From the NCBI GenBank assembly GCA_022511055.1, contig JAFLSH010000160.1, forward strand, positions 1-7,053: a stretch of DNA of 7,053 nt. The letters are read 5' to 3'. Origin of the DNA: Prevotella sp. (GTDB lineage: Bacteria; Bacteroidota; Bacteroidia; Bacteroidales; Bacteroidaceae). The translations under genes were made by a program, and so were the position numbers. Positions 5,022 to 7,053 of the stretch are shown here, in pieces. Position 1 is the stretch's first letter. Each line of letters starts with the position of its first letter. Under the pieces are notes generated by a model that worked only from the letters and a program-made list of their open reading frames with translations, searched no databases and was not told the DNA's origin.

Positions 5022-5861
5022 ATGAGACACCTTTTCATCATCATAGCCCTGCTGACAGCCATGGCGGCCGGTGCCAAGAAGCACAGGCAGCTGGTGATTC
5101 TGCACACTAATGACGTGCATTCCTGTGTTCTGCCCCTGAATCCCAACCTGGCAGACACCATGCTGGCCGGCCGCGGCGGCTTTCTGCGCCGCGTGGCCAT
5201 GATTAAGGAACAGCGGCAGCAGCACCCTGACTTGCTGCTCTTCGATAGCGGCGATTTCTCGCAGGGCTCTGCCTTCTACACCATGTTCAAAGGCGAGGTG
5301 GAAGTGGGGCTGATGAACGAGATGGGATATGATGCTGCCACACTGGGCAACCACGAGTTCGACTTCGGGCTTGACAACCTGGCAAGCCGCATCCGGCAGG
5401 CTAACTTCCCCATCGTCTGCTCTAACTTTGACTGTACGGGCACCCAGCTCGAAGGGCTGCTGAAACCCTACATCATCATCAAGCGCAACGGCGTGAAAAT
5501 CGGCGTGTTCGCCCTGTCGCCGAACTTGAAAGGGCTGGTGTTCGATGCCTATCATGAGGGAATCACCTTCCTGGACCCGGCAGAGACTGCGCAGAAGTAC
5601 ATAGACAAGCTGCGCAAAGAGGAAAAGTGCGATTTGGTCATCTGCATCAGCCACCTCGGCTGGGAAGAGGCCGACTACACTGATGGGCAGATGCTCAGCC
5701 TGACCGAAGGGTGCGACCTTGTACTGGGCGGTCACAGCCATACCTACATGCAGGCGCTGGAATATGCGCCAGACAAGAACGGCAAGCCCGTACCCGTAGA
5801 CCAGAACGGCAGGCACGGCGCGTTTGTGGGCAAGCTGGTGCTGGATATGGAAAGGAAATAG
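5022..5861 (+). CDS. Exported metallophosphatase, 5'-nucleotidase N-terminal domain
   Basis: This is the catalytic half of a 5'-nucleotidase-type calcineurin-like phosphoesterase, predicted to hydrolyse phosphate esters such as nucleoside monophosphates in the periplasm. From the ATG at 5022 it has 279 residues. Residues 1-18 are a Sec signal (MRHLFIIIALLTAMAAGA) without a lipobox. All dimetal-site motifs are present: HTNDVHS (D31, H33), DSGDFSQGS (D78), GNHEFDFG (N110, H111), ISHLG (H211) and GGHSHT (H238, H240). It ends just after the phosphoesterase fold, with no C-terminal nucleotide-binding domain. That domain is encoded by the preceding gene. A TTG at 5013 is in frame but adds only three residues and lies inside a short direct repeat, AATTGCTGA at 5000-5008 and 5011-5019, so the ATG is preferred. 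I see no promoter box in the 73-base gap, so co-transcription with the upstream gene is likely. The gene converges on the PorT-like gene 48 bases away. Confidence 0.93.
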   Translation: MRHLFIIIALLTAMAAGAKKHRQLVILHTNDVHSCVLPLNPNLADTMLAGRGGFLRRVAMIKEQRQQHPDLLLFDSGDFSQGSAFYTMFKGEVEVGLMNEMGYDAATLGNHEFDFGLDNLASRIRQANFPIVCSNFDCTGTQLEGLLKPYIIIKRNGVKIGVFALSPNLKGLVFDAYHEGITFLDPAETAQKYIDKLRKEEKCDLVICISHLGWEEADYTDGQMLSLTEGCDLVLGGHSHTYMQALEYAPDKNGKPVPVDQNGRHGAFVGKLVLDMERK

Positions 5862-5909
5862 GCGGCTGCGCGCTTCCCGCAAGGTGTCTGCGCTTGGGGA
5901 AGGGCGGAG

Positions 5910-6656
5910 CTACTCAAAGTAGAAAGTCAGTGTTATCATCTTCGAGCGCCCCTGCGAAACGCTGTGGGCGTAGACACGGCGGCTGGCATCGGTCAGTTCG
6001 TCGGCATGCTGGTAGTCAATGCCGTCAATGAGGCCGTAGCTGAACTTCAGTTCGGGAATCAGCTTGAAGAATCGCAGATAGAAATCGCAGCCAAAGCCTA
6101 ATTCCAGGCACAAATCGTAGCGCTTCAGCTGCAGGTTCTCAGGGGTCTTGCCCGACAGGTTGAGCATCGGGTTGAGGCCGCCAACGATATAGGGGCGGTA
6201 GTTGTTGAAGCGCTGTGCGGAAAACTTCAGGTCAATGGGAAAGGCAATGTAGGCGGTCTTCAGGTCTTGCGTTGTCTCGAAGATGCGCCCCTCGCTGGCC
6301 ACTTGTGTCAGGTTGCGGAAGGTCAGGTGCTTGGAGCCGAAGTGCAGCGTGGGGCTGAAGCGGGCAGCCAGGTATGTGCTTAGGCGCAGGTCGGCCAGCA
6401 CGCCCACGCTGAAGCCCGGATTCCACGTATCCTGGTCGCAGACTACCGTCTGCACGGTCGTCATGCCGTTCTCGTCGACCAGTGTCTGCGGGCCAACATT
6501 CTGGAACTCAATGTCCTGAAGGTTGAAGCCGACAGAGATGCCGAAGTGCAGCGGCCGCAAGTCCAGATAGGGTTTGTTCTGCGGTCGCATTGTTTGCGCC
6601 GTGACTGCCGTTAGGGCAGAAATCACGAGCGAAATAATGCAGAATAGCCTTTTCAT
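5910..6656 (-). CDS. PorT-like outer-membrane beta-barrel protein
   Basis: This is predicted to be an outer-membrane barrel of 248 residues. Residues 1-20 are a Sec signal cleaved before Gln21 (VTAQ). The rest shows alternating hydrophobic/polar strands separated by short turns: LHFGISVGFNLQDIEF, PGFSVGVLADLRLSTYLAARFSP, TAYIAFPIDLKFSA, NYRPYIVGGLNPMLNLSG, YDLCLELGFGCDFYL and FKLIPELKFSYGL, and it ends in an aromatic strand, TLTFYFE, as expected for a barrel C-terminus. The RPYIVGG region and overall length resemble PorT of Porphyromonas gingivalis (about 244 residues), which is needed for the type IX secretion system. As I recall, homologues also occur in Bacteroidales that lack that system, so the family call does not prove secretion. 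No other type IX gene is in the window. An alternative name would be porin-family or DUF outer-membrane protein. It is monocistronic in this window and divergent from the ferredoxin gene. Confidence 0.8.
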   Translation of the reverse strand: MKRLFCIISLVISALTAVTAQTMRPQNKPYLDLRPLHFGISVGFNLQDIEFQNVGPQTLVDENGMTTVQTVVCDQDTWNPGFSVGVLADLRLSTYLAARFSPTLHFGSKHLTFRNLTQVASEGRIFETTQDLKTAYIAFPIDLKFSAQRFNNYRPYIVGGLNPMLNLSGKTPENLQLKRYDLCLELGFGCDFYLRFFKLIPELKFSYGLIDGIDYQHADELTDASRRVYAHSVSQGRSKMITLTFYFE

Positions 6657-6723
6657 GCTATTATAATAACGGCTTTTTGCCCGATATATTATGCCGGAAT
6701 CTATTTCGACAGAGTATAAATTG

Positions 6724-6731
6724 CAAAAATA
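6724..6731 (-). promoter_or_regulatory. Bacteroidetes-type -7 box for the PorT-like gene
   Basis: The minus strand reads TATTTTTG, matching TAnnTTTG. Transcription would start near 6717, giving a leader of about 60 bases ending in TTATTATAATAGC before the ATG. No -33 element is evident. The match sits in A/T-rich sequence, so it is less certain than the others. Confidence 0.42.
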
Positions 6732-6743
6732 AATACCGAAAAG

Positions 6744-6775
6744 TTAGTATGGGTCGGAAAAAAATCGTATCTTTG
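6744..6775 (+). promoter_or_regulatory. Promoter for the ferredoxin gene
   Basis: TATCTTTG at 6768-6775 matches TAnnTTTG, and an imperfect -33 element (TTAG, 6744-6747) lies 20 bases upstream. The predicted start near 6782 leaves a leader of about 44 bases that is almost free of G and C, with no Shine-Dalgarno, which is common for strongly expressed genes in this phylum. Confidence 0.65.
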
Positions 6776-6825
6776 CATCACCAAAAATAAGTATAACGTA
6801 TTAATCATTTAAATTCAAGAAAATT

Positions 6826-6996
6826 ATGGCTTATGTAATTAGTGATGACTGTATCGCATGCGGTACTTGTCAAGGTGAGTGCCCTGTTGAGGCTATTTCT
6901 GAAGGTGAAAAGTATTCTATCGATCCCGACCTCTGCACAGAGTGCGGCACATGTGCAGGTGTATGCCCATCAGAGGCTATCAGCCTTCCCGCTTAA
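6826..6996 (+). CDS. 2[4Fe-4S] ferredoxin (56 aa)
   Basis: This is a small cytosolic electron carrier of the clostridial type. The 56-residue product begins MAYVISDDCIACG and contains two full cluster motifs: C9-x2-C12-x2-C15-x3-C19-P and C37-x2-C40-x2-C43-x3-C47-P. The pseudo-twofold repeat (CPVEAIS and CPSEAIS) is typical of the family. In anaerobes such ferredoxins accept electrons from pyruvate:ferredoxin oxidoreductase and pass them to hydrogenases, Rnf or similar enzymes. None of these partners is in the window, so its specific role is not shown. The ATG follows an A/T-rich leader. The gene has its own promoter and a strong terminator 26 bases after the TAA, so it is monocistronic. Its codons are visibly less GC-rich than those of the surrounding genes, which fits a highly expressed gene rather than transfer. 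Confidence 0.96.
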   Translation: MAYVISDDCIACGTCQGECPVEAISEGEKYSIDPDLCTECGTCAGVCPSEAISLPA

Positions 6997-7022
6997 TTCA
7001 TTAGAATAGTTTCATAAACCCG

Positions 7023-7053
7023 AATGGGAGCTTCCGCGGAAGTTCCCATTTTT
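7023..7053 (+). terminator. Intrinsic terminator of the ferredoxin gene
   Basis: AATGGGAGCTTCC (7023-7035) pairs with GGAAGTTCCCATT (7038-7050) over essentially the whole length, with one G-U wobble and a tight CGCG loop, followed directly by a T run that reaches the window edge. This is a classical Rho-independent terminator and probably continues beyond the window. Confidence 0.92.

Noticed and set aside
4196..5882. Two long minus-strand open frames (4196-5200 and 4971-5882)
   Set aside because: Both are antisense to the two 5'-nucleotidase genes, whose motifs are complete. The shadow translations show no family features.
5873..5902. Possible terminator hairpin (CTTCCC ... GGGAAG) between the metallophosphatase and PorT-like genes
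   Set aside because: Six pairs around an 18-base loop with no T run is close to chance in GC-rich DNA. The location is right, but the structure does not support a call.
6667..6684. GGC-AAAAA-GCC mini-hairpin in the PorT-like leader
   Set aside because: It has only three to four pairs and is too small to assign any regulatory role.

Overview
The window looks like an ordinary chromosomal segment of a GC-rich member of the Bacteroidales, probably Prevotellaceae or a close relative. Three things point there. Seven intergenic sites match the Bacteroidetes -7 element TAnnTTTG. Several genes lack a Shine-Dalgarno sequence and have A/T-rich leaders instead. The protein families also fit: a stand-alone AICAR transformylase, a CotH-kinase lipoprotein/secreted-type protein, a PorT-like outer-membrane barrel, and a small 2[4Fe-4S] ferredoxin. 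The genus assignment is inference from remembered family resemblance, not from a search.

Layout. Positions 81-3196 hold a minus-strand block read right to left: a secreted CotH-family protein (1529-3196), then a single-domain AICAR transformylase (288-1475) with its own promoter, then a very basic 63-residue protein (81-272) 15 bases behind it, probably in the same transcript. A divergent promoter pair at about 3236-3315 separates cotH from a plus-strand 61-residue orphan (3339-3524). That orphan converges on rplS (ribosomal protein L19, minus, 3623-3988), and a strong hairpin lies between them. rplS is in turn divergent from a plus-strand pair (4184-4948 and 5022-5861) that together make up a complete 5'-nucleotidase. 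The enzyme is split into two exported proteins, with the gene for the C-terminal domain placed first. The pair converges on a PorT-like outer-membrane protein (minus, 5910-6656), which is divergent from a ferredoxin gene (plus, 6826-6996) closed by a textbook intrinsic terminator at the window edge.

How the genes fit together. The only metabolic link is purines, and it is an inference. The AICAR transformylase catalyses the penultimate step of IMP synthesis, and the split nucleotidase could recover nucleosides from nucleotides outside the cytoplasm. The remaining genes are unrelated housekeeping or envelope functions, each with its own promoter.

I see no mobile element, CRISPR array, tRNA, rRNA, phage or defence island, and nothing that I would call a new multi-gene system. 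The points most worth a second look are the split and inverted 5'-nucleotidase, the Gly/Phe/Met/Pro and Lys/Gln/Met tracts with a DNA-level 42-base repeat in the CotH protein, two small orphan proteins, and the rplS leader. All intergenic stretches are shorter than 300 bases. Bases 1-80 show nothing I can assign.
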